Shown here: one piece after another, positions 7,577 through 14,208 of the stretch
Layout of the letters: each line of letters opens with the position of its first letter
How positions within the stretch are numbered: the stretch's first letter is position 1
Assembly (NCBI GenBank): GCA_963506915.1
Contig: CAUORE010000035.1
Coordinates: 1-16,859, forward strand
DNA: 16,859 bases
Direction of reading: 5' to 3'
DNA from: JABCPE02 sp963506915
GTDB lineage: Bacteria > Bacteroidota > Bacteroidia > Flavobacteriales > Weeksellaceae
The notes under the pieces: generated by a model
The model's input: only the letters and a program-made list of their open reading frames with translations
Told to the model about the DNA's origin: nothing
Database searches by the model: none
Made by a program: the position numbers and the translations under genes

Positions 7577-8768
7577 GTAATTGTTCTTCTACGAAATCCA
7601 AAATATCTTTTGCGACATCTTCTTTGGATTTTAGAGCAAAATCTTTCTGTCCCGAAGGGGTGATGATTTTGATTTTATTGGTATCGTTTTTAAATCCTGC
7701 ACCACTATCTTTTAGTGAGTTTAGGACTATCATATCTAGTTTTTTTCGCACCAGTTTTCCTTTTGCGTTTTCTTCTTCATTTTGGGTTTCTAATGCAAAA
7801 CCAACCAAAAATTGATTTTTCTTTTTCTCGCCCATAGTTTTCAGAATATCAGGATTTTTCACTAATTTGATGGTCATTTCCTCATCATTCTTTTTGATTT
7901 TTTCTTGGGCAATTTCTTTTGGAGCATAGTCCGCCACTGCTGCACTCATTATCGCAATATCTGTATTGTCAAAATGTTGAAATACAGCATTGTACATTTC
8001 TTTTGCAGAATTTACTTTTTCTAATGAAATGTTTTTGTCTGTGCTTAGTGCAGTCGGCCCTGAAATGAGAATCACCTTGGCTCCTCTTTTTTCGGCTTCT
8101 TCCGCGATGGCAAATCCCATTTTCCCAGAGGAATGATTTCCGATAAATCGCACAGGGTCAATGGCTTCGTAGGTTGGCCCTGCTGTTACAAGAACCGTTT
8201 TTCCAGCTAAAGACTTTTTTTGGTTAGAATTAAAGAAATCAAAAATAGTTTTATAAATAGTTTCTGTTTCTGCCATTCGCCCTTTGCCCACCAGCCCGCT
8301 CGCCAGTTCACCTTCTTCTGCAGGAATGATGATGTTCCCATATTCCTCGGCAAGTTTTAGATTTCGCTCAGTAGAAGGGTGAATGTACATATCTAGATCC
8401 ATCGCAGGAGCTATGAATACAGGACATTTTGCTGAAAGATAGGTTGCTATCACTAGATTGTCACAAATGCCATTGACCATTTTTGCTAGGGTGTTGGCAG
8501 TGCATGGAGCTACCAGCATTACATCTGCCCACAAGGCCAAATCTACATGGCTGTTCCATTCTCCATCTTGTGAGGAAAACTCGCTGAATACCTTTCTTTT
8601 AGATAAGGTGAATAGGGTAAGAGGACTTACAAATTCTTTTGCAGACGGCGTTAGGAGAACCTGCACCTCTGCTCTATTTTTGATGAAATCCCTTACGAGA
8701 GTATTGATTTTATAGGCTGCGATACCGCCCGTGATTGCGATTAGTATTTTTTTTCCTGATAAATCCAT
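7560..8768 (-). CDS. coaBC: Bifunctional phosphopantothenoylcysteine decarboxylase / phosphopantothenate-cysteine ligase
   Basis: CoaBC carries out two consecutive steps of coenzyme A synthesis: joining cysteine to 4'-phosphopantothenate (CoaB), then FMN-dependent decarboxylation to 4'-phosphopantetheine (CoaC). The 402 residues contain the decarboxylase domain (about 1-180) with the N-terminal flavin-binding segment ITGGIAAYK and active-site His74 in SHVDL. The ligase domain (about 185-400) carries VTAGPTYEAIDPVRFIGNHSSGKMG, AVADY (277-281) and EKIKK (289-293). In the decarboxylase domain the PAMN motif reads PAMD (Asp124), and the position of E. coli Cys158 reads Ser157 (ELASGLVGKGRM). From memory, both are usual in Bacteroidota, so this is probably a lineage variant and not a dead enzyme. 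The gene lies 106 bases after rpoZ with a hairpin in between. Its last residues (KKHT) and stop codon are built into the terminator. Confidence 0.96.
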   Translation of the reverse strand: MDLSGKKILIAITGGIAAYKINTLVRDFIKNRAEVQVLLTPSAKEFVSPLTLFTLSKRKVFSEFSSQDGEWNSHVDLALWADVMLVAPCTANTLAKMVNGICDNLVIATYLSAKCPVFIAPAMDLDMYIHPSTERNLKLAEEYGNIIIPAEEGELASGLVGKGRMAETETIYKTIFDFFNSNQKKSLAGKTVLVTAGPTYEAIDPVRFIGNHSSGKMGFAIAEEAEKRGAKVILISGPTALSTDKNISLEKVNSAKEMYNAVFQHFDNTDIAIMSAAVADYAPKEIAQEKIKKNDEEMTIKLVKNPDILKTMGEKKKNQFLVGFALETQNEEENAKGKLVRKKLDMIVLNSLKDSGAGFKNDTNKIKIITPSGQKDFALKSKEDVAKDILDFVEEQLQKKHT

Positions 8769-8809
8769 GTGGTTTTAAATTTTGGAATAAAATTAAGTAA
8801 AATAAGAAC

Positions 8810-8846
8810 AAAAAAGTTGTAACTCACACGAAATTACAACTTTTTT
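8810..8846 (-). terminator. Hairpin terminator after rpoZ
   Basis: Perfect 13-bp arms (8810-8822 and 8834-8846, AAAAAAGTTGTAA) enclose an 11-base loop. On the minus strand the stem ends in six T. It lies 28 bases after the rpoZ stop and 41 bases before the coaBC ATG, so at least part of the upstream transcription should end here. Confidence 0.75.
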
Positions 8847-8874
8847 GATAAAATAAATATAAAAATAAAAAAGA

Positions 8875-9195
8875 TTATTTATCAGTCTTTCTGAAATAAA
8901 TCTCATCATCCAACCATTCTTTGATGGCAATAGATGTAGGTTTTGGTAATTTTTCGTAGTATTTAGATATTTCTATCTGTTCTCTATTTTCGAAAACTTC
9001 TTCTAAAGAAGTGTCACGCACAGCAAATTCATCAAGCTTATTATGCAGCTCGGTTCTTATTTCAGAGTTGATTTGCTCTGCTCTTTTTCCCATGATTACA
9101 ATAGCCTCGTAGATACTTCCTACTTTTTCCTCTATTTTGTCTTTGTCGTAAGTAATGGTATTAACTTCAGCTTTGATATCTTTAATGTTTCTCAT
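8875..9195 (-). CDS. rpoZ: RNA polymerase omega subunit (Bacteroidota type)
   Basis: This 106-residue protein matches the divergent Bacteroidota form of the RNA polymerase omega (Rpb6-like) subunit, which helps fold and hold the beta' subunit. The core lies at about residues 26-50 (GSIYEAIVIMGKRAEQIN), where helix-forming residues and the basic pair KR fit the omega family. The C-terminal half is acidic and has no clear counterpart in E. coli omega. The position between bamD and coaBC is a well-known Flavobacteriia arrangement and supports the call, since the sequence alone could be filed as hypothetical. The gene has its own full promoter in the 55-base gap after bamD and is followed by a hairpin terminator, so it can be expressed apart from both neighbours. 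Confidence 0.85.
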   Translation of the reverse strand: MRNIKDIKAEVNTITYDKDKIEEKVGSIYEAIVIMGKRAEQINSEIRTELHNKLDEFAVRDTSLEEVFENREQIEISKYYEKLPKPTSIAIKEWLDDEIYFRKTDK

Positions 9196-9215
9196 CTTTA
9201 CAAAAAATTATTCTG

Positions 9216-9245
9216 CAAATTTAGTAAATAAAAAATAAATTCAAA
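9216..9245 (-). promoter_or_regulatory. rpoZ promoter (-33 TTTG, -7 TAAATTTG)
   Basis: On the minus strand TTTG (9245-9242) is followed after 18 bases by TAAATTTG (9223-9216), 20 bases before ATG 9195. Both elements and the spacing match the Bacteroidota consensus. The -33 element lies 5 bases downstream of the bamD stop codon. Confidence 0.75.
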
Positions 9246-9250
9246 AAACT

Positions 9251-10147
9251 TTATTTTTCCTCTTCTTCCTTTTCTCTCTTTTTCAGTTCTTCCTCTCTTT
9301 GTTTTTCTAGGAATTCAGCTTTTCTTTTTTCGTTTTCTTCGATTACTTTTAGGTGTTTTTCTAATTCCTTAGATAGTTTTTCTCTCATAGAAGCTGCTTC
9401 TTTAGAAGAACTAGTATCAGGAAAATCTCTTTCCACATCCTTTGAAAAAGCGATGGCACTTTCTAAACGATCTTTTTTCAAATCATAGATAGAGTGCATT
9501 CCAAGCTCATACTTAGCCTTCATGATGTGCTCAAAACTTTTTTGTCTTAGTTTTGTGCTTGGGTAATCTTCCAGCAGATTCTCAAATGCTGTAACAGCCG
9601 CTCTATAATCGGCCATTTTGAAGTATCTTCTGGCTTGTTCGTAGTATTTGGTTTCCAGTCTTTGGGTAAGTTCGTCTATTTTTTTGTTAGCATCTTCTGC
9701 TCTTGCTTTGTCAGAGTTAGGATAATTGTTTAAGAACTCCTGAAGCATGTTGATAGCTGACTCCGTGCTGGATTGGTCTAGGTTGTAGTCCGCAGCATCT
9801 TGGTAGTAGCATATTGCAGCTGTGTATGCAGCTTCTTCTCTTCTAGGGTCATTGAGGAAAGTATTTGCAAAGTTTCTGAACTGGTGCCCAGCCAACCTAT
9901 AGTTTTTGTCATAATAGTTGGCATAAGCTAGTTTAAAAACCACTTCAGGTGCATCATCAGTTCCTGCGACTAGGTTAGGAAGTCTGTCATATAGTGCGAT
10001 GGCGTTAGACCATTTTTTTTGTGCATAAAATTCATTAGCAGTATTGAGGATGTAGTCTTTATCACTGCTTTTGAGTGCAGTGGTAAGTTGTCTATTACAC
10101 GAAATTATGCTCAATGAAGCTAAAGCAATAACAAAATATTTTTTCAT
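9251..10147 (-). CDS. bamD: BamD-like outer membrane assembly lipoprotein
   Basis: BamD is the essential lipoprotein of the BAM complex that inserts beta-barrel proteins into the outer membrane. The 298 residues begin with a lipoprotein signal peptide whose lipobox is LSIISC, placing the lipidated Cys at residue 17. The mature part is a series of helical TPR-like repeats (for example AIALYDRLPNL, YANYYDKNYRLAGHQFRNF, INMLQEFLNNYPNS, AVTAFENLLEDYPST), the usual BamD/YfiO fold. The last 40 residues form a highly charged Lys/Glu helix that is probably a coiled coil and has no counterpart in E. coli BamD. The gene heads a minus-strand cluster with rpoZ and coaBC. It is preceded by its own TATTTTTG box, and no clear terminator separates it from the upstream tetR gene. 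Confidence 0.93.
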   Translation of the reverse strand: MKKYFVIALASLSIISCNRQLTTALKSSDKDYILNTANEFYAQKKWSNAIALYDRLPNLVAGTDDAPEVVFKLAYANYYDKNYRLAGHQFRNFANTFLNDPRREEAAYTAAICYYQDAADYNLDQSSTESAINMLQEFLNNYPNSDKARAEDANKKIDELTQRLETKYYEQARRYFKMADYRAAVTAFENLLEDYPSTKLRQKSFEHIMKAKYELGMHSIYDLKKDRLESAIAFSKDVERDFPDTSSSKEAASMREKLSKELEKHLKVIEENEKRKAEFLEKQREEELKKREKEEEEK

Positions 10148-10176
10148 AAATTTTGACTAAAAATAAATTTAAACCA

Positions 10177-10184
10177 CAAAAATA
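10177..10184 (-). promoter_or_regulatory. bamD promoter -7 box (TATTTTTG)
   Basis: The minus strand reads TATTTTTG, a full TAnnTTTG match, 29 bases before ATG 10147. A well-spaced -33 TTG was not found. Confidence 0.55.
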
Positions 10185-10241
10185 TAATTTTTTTTGCCAA
10201 AAGAATTGATTTAACAAAAAATTATCATTTTTATTAGAAAA

Positions 10242-10868
10242 TTATTTTTCATCAAAGCCTAAAATAGCAAAAACACAGTTGTGCAAATGTTCTATTACTT
10301 TTTTCTCTATTTTGAGAGGGAGGTCTTGTGAGGTGCAGTTTAGGAATTTTTCATAAAAAGACCTGTTTCTGATGGTAAACAGAACAGTTCCTACGATAGT
10401 GGAGATGATGTCCTCCGCCTTTGCAGGTTTTTTGAAAGTTCCTGTGGCCATGCCTTTTTCTATGATTTTTTCTATGATATTAGTGCAGATGAGGTAGAAA
10501 TCTGTGAGAAGATTTCTGACTCTCTCAGAATTTTTCATTTCCTGAGTGACAAATCCATGAAAATGAGTGTATTTTAGAACTTCTCCTACCACGAAATTGA
10601 TAATTTCTTTTATCTGGATTTCTGGTCTTATGTTGCCCAATATTTGGGTAAGTTCAGAGAATTTTTCTTTGCTTCTCTGTATGCGGTATTCATACAGGCA
10701 GGTCATCATTTTTTCTTTTGAACCAAAATAGTACGAAATCATTGCTACATTGATGTTAGCTTTTTTAGAAATCTCCCTTACAGAGGTGTCTTCAAAGCCA
10801 TTTTGGGCAATAAGCTCCTCAGCCACATTTAGAATGTGAATTTGTTTTGCGTTAAAAGGTTTTTGCAT
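10242..10868 (-). CDS. TetR/AcrR-family transcriptional regulator
   Basis: This is a 208-residue TetR-family repressor. The N-terminal DNA-binding domain is clear: residues 10-25 form helix 1 (ILNVAEELIAQNGFE) and residues 28-47 the helix-turn-helix (TSVREISKKANINVAMISYYF), followed by SKEKM. The remaining helices (about 60-205) are the ligand and dimer domain, and its ligand cannot be read from sequence. An upstream in-frame TTG (10880) would add four residues, but ATG 10868 gives the usual TetR start. The gene is divergent from gcvH. Its promoter box is overlapped by a perfect inverted repeat (10904-10917), which suggests it represses itself. No transporter or enzyme gene typical of TetR targets is next to it, so its regulon may be remote. 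Confidence 0.93.
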   Translation of the reverse strand: MQKPFNAKQIHILNVAEELIAQNGFEDTSVREISKKANINVAMISYYFGSKEKMMTCLYEYRIQRSKEKFSELTQILGNIRPEIQIKEIINFVVGEVLKYTHFHGFVTQEMKNSERVRNLLTDFYLICTNIIEKIIEKGMATGTFKKPAKAEDIISTIVGTVLFTIRNRSFYEKFLNCTSQDLPLKIEKKVIEHLHNCVFAILGFDEK

Positions 10869-10903
10869 GTCTTTTGTCAATTATAGTTGAACCAAATAGA
10901 TCT

Positions 10904-10917
10904 CTTACAAAGGTAAG
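10904..10917 (-). promoter_or_regulatory. tetR promoter -7 box (TACCTTTG) within an inverted repeat, putative operator
   Basis: On the minus strand TACCTTTG (10915-10908) matches TAnnTTTG, 39 bases before ATG 10868. It is embedded in the perfect inverted repeat CTTAC-N4-GTAAG (10904-10917). An inverted repeat centred on the -7 box is a plausible binding site for the TetR protein itself; that part is inference. Confidence 0.5.
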
Positions 10918-10921
10918 GTAA

Positions 10922-10967
10922 ATTTTATGAAAAACACTAAAAAATAACATGATGAATTTCATAAAAT
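10922..10967. repeat. 11-bp inverted repeat between the tetR and gcvH promoters
   Basis: ATTTTATGAAA (10922-10932) recurs inverted and exact as TTTCATAAAAT (10957-10967), 24 bases apart. The left arm lies upstream of the tetR -7 box; the right arm ends 4 bases before the gcvH -33 element. The right arm also overlaps a smaller palindrome, ATGAA-T-TTCAT (10952-10962). It could be a regulator site or chance in AT-rich DNA. Confidence 0.5.
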
Positions 10968-10971
10968 AAAT

Positions 10972-11002
10972 TTTGTTTTCTACTGATTTTAGTTTAAATT
11001 TG
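10972..11002 (+). promoter_or_regulatory. gcvH promoter (-33 TTTG, -7 TAAATTTG)
   Basis: TTTG (10972-10975) is followed after 19 bases by TAAATTTG (10995-11002), 19 bases before ATG 11022. This is among the best Bacteroidota-type promoters in the window. Confidence 0.78.
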
Positions 11003-11021
11003 GAGAAAAATTTTAAATAAA

Positions 11022-11399
11022 ATGAACATACCAGCAGAACTAAAGTACACAAAAGACCATGAATGGGTAAGAATAGAAGGAAACATCGCTGTGGTGGGAA
11101 TCACGGATTTCGCACAGAGTGAGTTAGGAGATATTGTTTTCGTAGACATTGACAGCACAGGTGATGAGCTAAACGCAGGAGATGTTTTCGGGAGTGTAGA
11201 GGCTGTGAAGACAGTATCTGACCTATATCTTCCGCTTTCTGGGAAAGTAGTGGAGTTTAATGAAGAGCTAGAAAGCGAGCCTGAACTAGTAAATACAGAT
11301 CCTTATGGAAAGGGCTGGATTATAAAATTAGAAATAGCAGAAGGTGCAGATCAGTCAGAACTTCTTTCTGCAGACCAATATAACGAAGTGATTGGATAA
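11022..11399 (+). CDS. gcvH: Glycine cleavage system H protein
   Basis: GcvH is the lipoylated carrier that shuttles the aminomethyl group between the P, T and L proteins of the glycine cleavage system. The 125 residues match the family along their whole length: N-terminal YTKDHEWVRIEG, then the lipoyl site in GSVEAVKTVSDLYLP with lipoylated Lys63, and the C-terminal region NTDPYGKGWIIKLEI. No gcvP or gcvT is adjacent, which is normal in Flavobacteriia. The ATG is preceded by a complete promoter. The 3' end overlaps the start of the VanZ-like gene by eight bases. Confidence 0.98.
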   Translation: MNIPAELKYTKDHEWVRIEGNIAVVGITDFAQSELGDIVFVDIDSTGDELNAGDVFGSVEAVKTVSDLYLPLSGKVVEFNEELESEPELVNTDPYGKGWIIKLEIAEGADQSELLSADQYNEVIG

Positions 11400-11766
11400 G
11401 ATTAGTCGCCTATTTAGATATAAGATATTGCCCATTTATTGGGCATTTCTTACTTATATGCTTCTTAGACCTGGTGAGGTTAATAGGGAGAAACATTGGT
11501 TTGAGTTTCATAACTTAGACAAGATAGTTCATTTCCTTATTTTTATCATTTTAGGGTTCTGCTATAGTGTGTCTTTCCCAAAACAAAAAAAATGGCTTTT
11601 TGTGGTGGTGATGTTTATTTATGCGCTATTCACGGAGGTTGCACAGGGGCTGATGAATATGGGACGGACGATGGATTTTTATGACCTGCTTGCGGATATG
11701 ATGGGGGCAGGTTTTGGCTGTTTTCTTTTTTGGCAAATTTTGTCTTATATAGAGAAAAGGAAATAG
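11392..11766 (+). CDS. VanZ-like family membrane protein
   Basis: This small integral membrane protein of 124 residues belongs to the VanZ-like family. About four hydrophobic segments are visible (roughly residues 12-27, 44-60, 66-84 and 98-118). The family motif is recognisable in TEVAQGLMNMGRTMDFYDLLAD (about residues 82-103), where Glu, Gln, Arg and Asp are the conserved polar positions, and an earlier DKIVHF is also typical. Function outside the vancomycin cluster is unknown, so no glycopeptide resistance should be inferred. The start used is a TTG overlapping the gcvH stop region by eight bases; the first in-frame ATG would remove the first membrane helix. Adjacency to gcvH recurs in Flavobacteriia as far as I recall. 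Expression is probably coupled to gcvH, because no promoter box precedes it. Confidence 0.85.
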   Translation: MDKISRLFRYKILPIYWAFLTYMLLRPGEVNREKHWFEFHNLDKIVHFLIFIILGFCYSVSFPKQKKWLFVVVMFIYALFTEVAQGLMNMGRTMDFYDLLADMMGAGFGCFLFWQILSYIEKRK

Positions 11767-11807
11767 AAGGTGATTTTAGAAATACAGGATAATTCTTTGA
11801 TTTTTCT

Positions 11808-11815
11808 TACTTTTG
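11808..11815 (+). promoter_or_regulatory. Promoter -7 box (TACTTTTG) of the putative capAB pair
   Basis: TACTTTTG matches TAnnTTTG and ends 29 bases before ATG 11845. No TTG -33 element was found at 17-23 bases; the nearest TTTG (11796-11799) is only eight bases away. Confidence 0.55.
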
Positions 11816-11844
11816 CAAAAATTTTCAGAGATAATTTTTTTTAG

Positions 11845-12870
11845 ATGAATAATGTTTATGATAATATTTTAGGCCTTATAGGGAATACTCCCATGGTAAG
11901 GCTTAATAAAGTGGTAGAGGACAATCCTGCAAGGGTTTTTGCAAAATTAGAATCTTATAACCCAGGGCATTCTGTGAAAGACAGGATAGTTCTGCACATT
12001 ATAGAAACCGCTGAGAAAAAGGGAATTTTAACCAAAGGTGCTACCATCGTAGAGACTACTTCTGGGAATACGGGATTTTCGGTAGCGATGATTAGCGCAT
12101 TGCGCGGTTACAAATGTATTCTTGCAGTAAGTGATAAAACAAAGCCTGAGAAAATAGCTTTCCTAAAATCATTGGGGGCGACTGTTTATGTATGTCCAGC
12201 CAGTGTTCCTGCTGATGACCCTCGTTCTTACTATGAAGTAGCCAAAAGAATTACCGCAGAGACACCTAATTCGGTGTATATCAATCAGTATTTCAATGAG
12301 TTAAATGTAGAAGCGCATTATTTGACTACAGGAAAAGAAATTTGGGAGCAGACAGAAGGAAAAATCACTTATCTTTTTGGATGTACAGGAACAGGCGGAA
12401 CGCTCTCAGGTTCAGCTAAATACATAAAAGAACAAAATCCTGATGTGAAAATCATCGGAGTGGATGCAGATGGTTCTATTCTGAAAACTTACTACGAAAC
12501 AGGGAAAATCAATAAAGATGAAATTCACTCTTATCAAATAGAAGGTTTGGGGAAAAATTTAATTCCAGACACGCTTCTTTTTGACAAAATGGATGAATTT
12601 GTAAGGGTAAATGATGAAAACAGTGCCTACATGACCCGCGAAATAGCTATAAAAGAGGCTATTATGGGAGGCTATACCACAGGTGCTGTGATGCAGGCGT
12701 TTAAGCAATATTCTCAAAATCATACCTTTACGAAGGATGATGTGGTGGTGCTTATTTTCCCAGACCACGGCTCTAAATACATGACAAAAGTATACAGTGA
12801 TGAGTGGATGGCGGAAATGGGCTTTACTCACAGTGATATGGCTAAATATAAAGAAGCTATTATAATATAA
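11845..12870 (+). CDS. CBS/cysteine-synthase-like PLP enzyme, putative cysteate synthase
   Basis: This is a fold-type II PLP enzyme of the cysteine synthase/cystathionine beta-synthase family, 341 residues without CBS regulatory domains. Lys45 (SVKDR) should bind PLP. TSGNTG (72-77) is the substrate loop and TGTGGT (181-186) holds the cofactor phosphate. IEGLGKNLIPD (232-242) resembles the IEGIG-x-x-FIP segment of cystathionine beta-synthase. The loop that is GISSGA in CysK reads GYTTGA (276-281), with Thr in place of the Ser that contacts the pyridine nitrogen. The next gene, 31 bases downstream, is a serine-palmitoyltransferase-like acyltransferase. In Bacteroidota this pairing points to cysteate synthase (replacement of an activated serine's side chain by sulfite) feeding capnine sulfonolipid synthesis; the symbol capA has been used for this role. 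That function is inferred from family and context. Ordinary cysteine synthase or cystathionine beta-synthase is the main alternative. Confidence 0.8.
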   Translation: MNNVYDNILGLIGNTPMVRLNKVVEDNPARVFAKLESYNPGHSVKDRIVLHIIETAEKKGILTKGATIVETTSGNTGFSVAMISALRGYKCILAVSDKTKPEKIAFLKSLGATVYVCPASVPADDPRSYYEVAKRITAETPNSVYINQYFNELNVEAHYLTTGKEIWEQTEGKITYLFGCTGTGGTLSGSAKYIKEQNPDVKIIGVDADGSILKTYYETGKINKDEIHSYQIEGLGKNLIPDTLLFDKMDEFVRVNDENSAYMTREIAIKEAIMGGYTTGAVMQAFKQYSQNHTFTKDDVVVLIFPDHGSKYMTKVYSDEWMAEMGFTHSDMAKYKEAIII

Positions 12871-12901
12871 AAATTTGATTACTAATAAATTAGAAAAAAT
12901 T

Positions 12902-14161
12902 ATGGATATTTTTGAAAGAATTAAACAAAATCCAGGGCCATTGGGTCAGTTTGCGGATTATGGTGAAGGATATTTTATTTTCCCAAAATTAGAAGGGAAA
13001 ATCGGGCCGAGAATGAAATTTCAAGGGAAAGAAGTAGTTTTCTGGTCTGCAAATGACTATTTGGGGCTTTGTAACCACCCAGAAGTTTTGGAAGCAGATG
13101 CCAAAGCAGCAGCAGAATACGGAATGTTTTATCCAATGGGAGCGAGAGCGATGTCTGGTGAGACAGAAGCGCACTTGCAGTTGGAAAGAGAATTGGCCGA
13201 GTTTGTGGAGAAAGAAGCGGCTTATTTGCTGAACTTCGGTTATCAAGGGATGGTGTCTATCATAGATGCTTTGGTAACGAGAAGAGATGTTATCGTGTAT
13301 GATGCCGATTCTCACGCATGTATCATTGACGGGGTAAGACTACATTTCGGGACAAGTTTTACTTACAAACACAATGATATGGAGAGTTTGGAGAAAAACC
13401 TTGAAAGAGCAGCGAAAGTAGCAGAAGAAAACGGCGGAGGAATTTTAGTAATTACTGAGGGAGTTTTCGGAATGAGAGGTCAGCAAGGTAAATTAAAGGA
13501 AATCTGCGATTTGAAAAAGAAATTTAATTTCAGATTGTTGGTGGATGATGCTCATGGTTTCGGAACATTAGGAAAAAGAGGAGCTGGAGCAGGTGAGGAG
13601 CAAGGATGCCAAGACCAAATCGATGTGTATTTCTCTACTTTTGCTAAATCAATGGCTGGTTTCGGGGCTTTTGTGGCAGGGGACAAGCAGATTATAAGAT
13701 ACCTTAAATTCAACCTTCGTTCTCAGATTTTTGCTAAATCTTTGACAATGCCGATGGTTATCGGAGGATTGAAGAGATTGGAGCTTTTGAGAAGCAGACC
13801 TGAAATCAAAGCTAAACTTTGGGAGAATGTTCGCAAATTACAAAACGGACTTAGAGAAAGAGGATTTAATTTAGGAGAAACGAATACCTGCGTGACGCCT
13901 GTGTTTATTGAGGGTTCGCCAGTGGAAGCGACGCTGTTGGTAAAAGACCTGAGAGAGAATTACGGAATTTTCACTTCGGTGGTGGTTTATCCAGTGATTC
14001 CGAAAGGAAACATCTTGCTAAGGCTGATTCCTACGGCATCTCATACCGATGCGGAAATCAATGAAACTCTGGATGCTTTCGCAGCATTGAAAGAAAAACT
14101 AGATTCAGGGTTTTATAAAGAACAAGAAAAACAAATGGGCTTGAACTTTATGCCGCTTTAA
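12902..14161 (+). CDS. KBL/SPT-family alpha-oxoamine synthase, putative cysteate fatty acyltransferase
   Basis: This fold-type I PLP enzyme of the alpha-oxoamine synthase family (serine palmitoyltransferase, KBL, BioF) has 419 residues from ATG 12902. Family features are WSANDYLGL (48-56), DSHACIIDG (136-144), the PLP-contacting VDDAHGFG (214-221) and the Schiff-base Lys249 in STFAKSMAGFGAF. In typical KBL/BioF/SPT the lysine motif is closer to T-x-SK; FAKS is a distinguishable variant. These enzymes condense an acyl thioester with an amino acid and release CO2. Because the gene follows a CBS-like enzyme by 31 bases, the favoured substrate is cysteate, giving 3-ketocapnine on the way to sulfonolipids (the symbol capB has been used). 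Serine (sphingolipids) or glycine (threonine breakdown) are alternatives. An in-frame TTG at 12875 would add nine residues with no homology value, so the ATG is used. A strong terminator follows. Confidence 0.85.
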   Translation: MDIFERIKQNPGPLGQFADYGEGYFIFPKLEGKIGPRMKFQGKEVVFWSANDYLGLCNHPEVLEADAKAAAEYGMFYPMGARAMSGETEAHLQLERELAEFVEKEAAYLLNFGYQGMVSIIDALVTRRDVIVYDADSHACIIDGVRLHFGTSFTYKHNDMESLEKNLERAAKVAEENGGGILVITEGVFGMRGQQGKLKEICDLKKKFNFRLLVDDAHGFGTLGKRGAGAGEEQGCQDQIDVYFSTFAKSMAGFGAFVAGDKQIIRYLKFNLRSQIFAKSLTMPMVIGGLKRLELLRSRPEIKAKLWENVRKLQNGLRERGFNLGETNTCVTPVFIEGSPVEATLLVKDLRENYGIFTSVVVYPVIPKGNILLRLIPTASHTDAEINETLDAFAALKEKLDSGFYKEQEKQMGLNFMPL

Positions 14162-14171
14162 AAATGATTTA

Positions 14172-14208
14172 AAATCCAATATTGAGCAAATCAATGTTGG
14201 ATTTTTTT
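14172..14208 (+). terminator. Rho-independent terminator after the acyltransferase gene
   Basis: Arms of 14 bases (14172-14185 and 14191-14204) pair except for one G-T type mismatch around the loop GCAAA. The T-tract continues to 14208. The stem starts 10 bases after the stop codon. Confidence 0.85.

Noticed and set aside
10869..10880. Upstream TTG start for the TetR regulator.
   Set aside because: It adds only four residues; ATG 10868 gives the normal TetR N-terminus.
11392..11766. Vancomycin/teicoplanin resistance role for the VanZ-like protein.
   Set aside because: VanZ-like proteins are widespread; no van genes are present and the context is gcvH.
12875..12901. Upstream TTG extension of the acyltransferase by nine residues.
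   Set aside because: The extension (ITNKLEKI-like) has no family support and ATG 12902 begins the conserved N-terminus.
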